The notes beneath the pieces are model-generated. The model made no database searches. It saw only the letters and a program-made list of their open reading frames with translations, and was not told the DNA's origin. Below are positions 7,845 through 9,117 of a stretch of DNA of 9,117 bases, in pieces. Each line of letters begins with the position of its first letter. Within the stretch, counting starts at the first letter, position 1. Origin of the DNA: Candidatus Altimarinota bacterium (lineage in GTDB: Bacteria; Patescibacteriota; Gracilibacteria; GCA-2401425; JAJOLG01); the NCBI GenBank assembly GCA_021129445.1, contig JAJOLG010000053.1, positions 1-9,117 of the forward strand, given 5' to 3'. The position numbers and the translations under genes are program-made.

Positions 7845-7867
7845 TAATAAAATATTTTTTTTATTTT
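7840..7867 (+). promoter_or_regulatory. Possible promoter for thrS
   Basis: TTGACT at 7840-7845 matches the -35 consensus at five of six positions. A weak -10 candidate, TATTTT, follows after 16 nt at 7862-7867, about 20 nt before the thrS ATG. The -35 is the other arm of the palindrome shared with the hrcA promoter. The -10 is poor, so this is tentative. Confidence 0.35.
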
Positions 7868-7887
7868 TTTTGAAAAAAATAAGTGTT

Positions 7888-9117
7888 ATGAGTGAAATAA
7901 AAACAATTAGGCATAGTTGAGCACATCTTTTAGCAATGGCAGTTTTGGATATGTTTCCAGATGCAAAATTTTGAACTTGACCAGATACGAAAGATGGGTT
8001 TTATTATGATTTTTTGCTTCCAAGAGCGCTTTCGCCAGAAGATTTAAAAATCCTTGAAAAGAAGATGAAAAATTTTTCTCAGCAGGCTTTTAAATATGAG
8101 CAATTTGATATGGAAATTAATGAAGCAATACAGTTTTTGAAAGAGAAGAATCAAGATTTTAAAGTTGAAATTGCAGAAGATTTAAAAAAATCATGAGAAA
8201 CAAAATTATCATTTTATAAATTGTGAAATTTTGTAGATATGTGTTCTTGACCACATGTTGAGCATACTTGAAAAGTAAAACATTTCAAATTGACAAATAT
8301 TTCATGAGCATATTTTAGATGAGATTCAGAAAAACCAATGCTACAAAGGGTTTATTGAGTTTGTTTTGAGACAAAAGAGGATTTGCAAAATTATGAAAAA
8401 ATGCTTGTTGAAGCCAAAAAAAGAGACCATAGAGTTTTATGAAAAAAAATGTGATTATTTACTTTTTCTGAAAAAGTTTGAGCTTGATTACCACTTTTTA
8501 CCGTAAAATGAACAAAAATTAGAAATGCAATTGTTAGGGAAATTCAGGCTTTGCAGAGAAAATATTGATATTGAGAATCTGATGTTTCAATTCCTCATAT
8601 TACAAAAAAAGATTTATATGAAGCAAGTGGGCATTGGGCAAAGTATAAAGACGATTTATTTCATGTACAATGAAAATCCGATACAGAATTTGTAATGAAA
8701 CCAATGAATTGTCCGCACCATACTCAAATTTTTGCTTGTGAACCAAGGTCTTACAGAGATTTACCAGTTAGAATGACAGAGGTCACAACTTGTTATCGTG
8801 ATGAATTAGCATGAGAATTATCTTGAATTTCAAGGGTTCGCTCGCTTACTCAGGATGATTGACATATTTTTTGTACAGTTTGACAAATTAAAGAAGAAGC
8901 TTGAAAAATCGTAAATATTATCAAAGATTTTTATACAAAGTTGGAAATGTTTGATGAGAAAAATTATTGGGTTTCGCTTTCTGTTCGTGATTCAAAAACT
9001 CCAGAAAAATATTTATGAGATTCAGAAAAATGGGATAAGGCAGAGCAATTTTTAAAAGAAGTTGCTGATGAAAATAATTTAAATTATGAAAGAATTGAGT
9101 GAGAAGCTGCATTTTAT
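7888..9117 (+). CDS. thrS: Threonyl-tRNA synthetase lacking the TGS domain (3' end outside window)
   Basis: The frame is open from ATG 7888 to the last base, giving 410 residues without a stop. The N-terminal editing domain has its usual residues: H-S-G-A-H (His9, His13) and D-M-C-S-G-P-H-V (Asp117, Cys119, His123), followed by the S-G-A-Y-F-R-G-D motif. The class II catalytic core follows, with S-G-H-W, M-N-C-P-H-H (zinc ligand Cys275), motif 2 Y-R-D-E (Arg304) and T-Q-D-D-G-H-I-F-C (zinc ligand His326). The third zinc ligand and the anticodon-binding domain would lie beyond the window. The protein starts directly at the editing domain, so the N-terminal TGS domain of standard bacterial ThrRS (about 60 residues) is absent; no in-frame upstream coding fits within the divergent gap. 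It charges tRNA-Thr and clears Ser-tRNA-Thr. By hand count about 25 glycines are TGA and only 2 are GGN. No Shine-Dalgarno sequence is seen. Confidence 0.96.

Noticed and set aside
7779-7887. CIRCE operator expected beside hrcA
   Set aside because: No TTAGCACTC/GAGTGCTAA pair with 9-nt spacing is present; only the unrelated GTC-A6-T7-GAC palindrome is seen.
8014-8196. Stand-alone 60-residue helical peptide
   Set aside because: It is an internal piece of threonyl-tRNA synthetase between two Gly-coding TGA codons.
8921-9112. Minus-strand open frame near the window end
   Set aside because: It is antisense to thrS, which has continuous family similarity there.
1-9117. Dense in-frame TGA codons looking like massive pseudogenisation
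   Set aside because: With TGA as Gly every gene is intact with full family motifs and normal length; no TAA or TAG interrupts them and no frameshift is needed.
1-9117. TGA read as Trp (mycoplasma-type code 4)
   Set aside because: TGA positions match invariant glycines, not tryptophans, and the conserved tryptophans are TGG.

Overview
The window is a compact, strongly AT-rich bacterial segment that only reads correctly if TGA is a sense codon for glycine (NCBI translation table 25). Under the standard code almost every frame is broken into short pieces. With TGA as Gly, nine consecutive, nearly gapless genes appear, and invariant glycines of well-known families fall on TGA (for example the Gly of CxGPH in threonyl-tRNA synthetase, SDG in the vWA domain, GGDxxD and GHG in the PP2C domain, DTSG in the pseudouridine synthase). 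This code is known from Gracilibacteria and Absconditabacteria (BD1-5 and SR1, Patescibacteria/CPR), so the source is very likely a member of that group. CGA still fits arginine at the one site where it can be tested well. That argues mildly for Gracilibacteria over those Absconditabacteria in which, as I recall, CGA/CGG were reassigned to Trp.

Layout: the C-terminal half of an exonuclease III-type AP endonuclease (+, 1-375) runs into the window and converges on a two-gene minus-strand unit: an RluC/RluD-type rRNA pseudouridine synthase (2075-1044) followed by a two-helix membrane protein with a bacterial PH-like domain (1006-383). A 74-bp divergent gap separates the synthase from a plus-strand run: a TatD-family nuclease (2150-2902), a membrane-anchored vWA/MIDAS protein starting with TTG 5 nt later (2908-3882), a HAMP-PP2C (SpoIIE/RsbU-type) membrane phosphatase (3945-5150) and a nitroreductase (5152-5793). 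The nitroreductase stop codon lies inside a strong, apparently bidirectional terminator hairpin.

The other side of that terminator holds a minus-strand pair: a short HrcA-like repressor (7778-7038) followed by a membrane-anchored surface protein with an Ig-like C-terminus (6942-5833). Divergent from hrcA is thrS (7888 to the window end), a threonyl-tRNA synthetase without the N-terminal TGS domain and cut by the window edge. The hrcA/thrS gap holds a 19-nt palindrome whose arms look like back-to-back -35 boxes.

No stretch longer than about 110 bp lacks a gene. I see no RNA genes, mobile elements, CRISPR arrays or phage genes. The window mixes housekeeping functions (DNA repair, rRNA modification, tRNA charging) with a small membrane/signalling group (vWA, PP2C, surface protein). 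I found no clear new multi-gene system; the most notable properties are the recoding and the regulatory architecture around hrcA.
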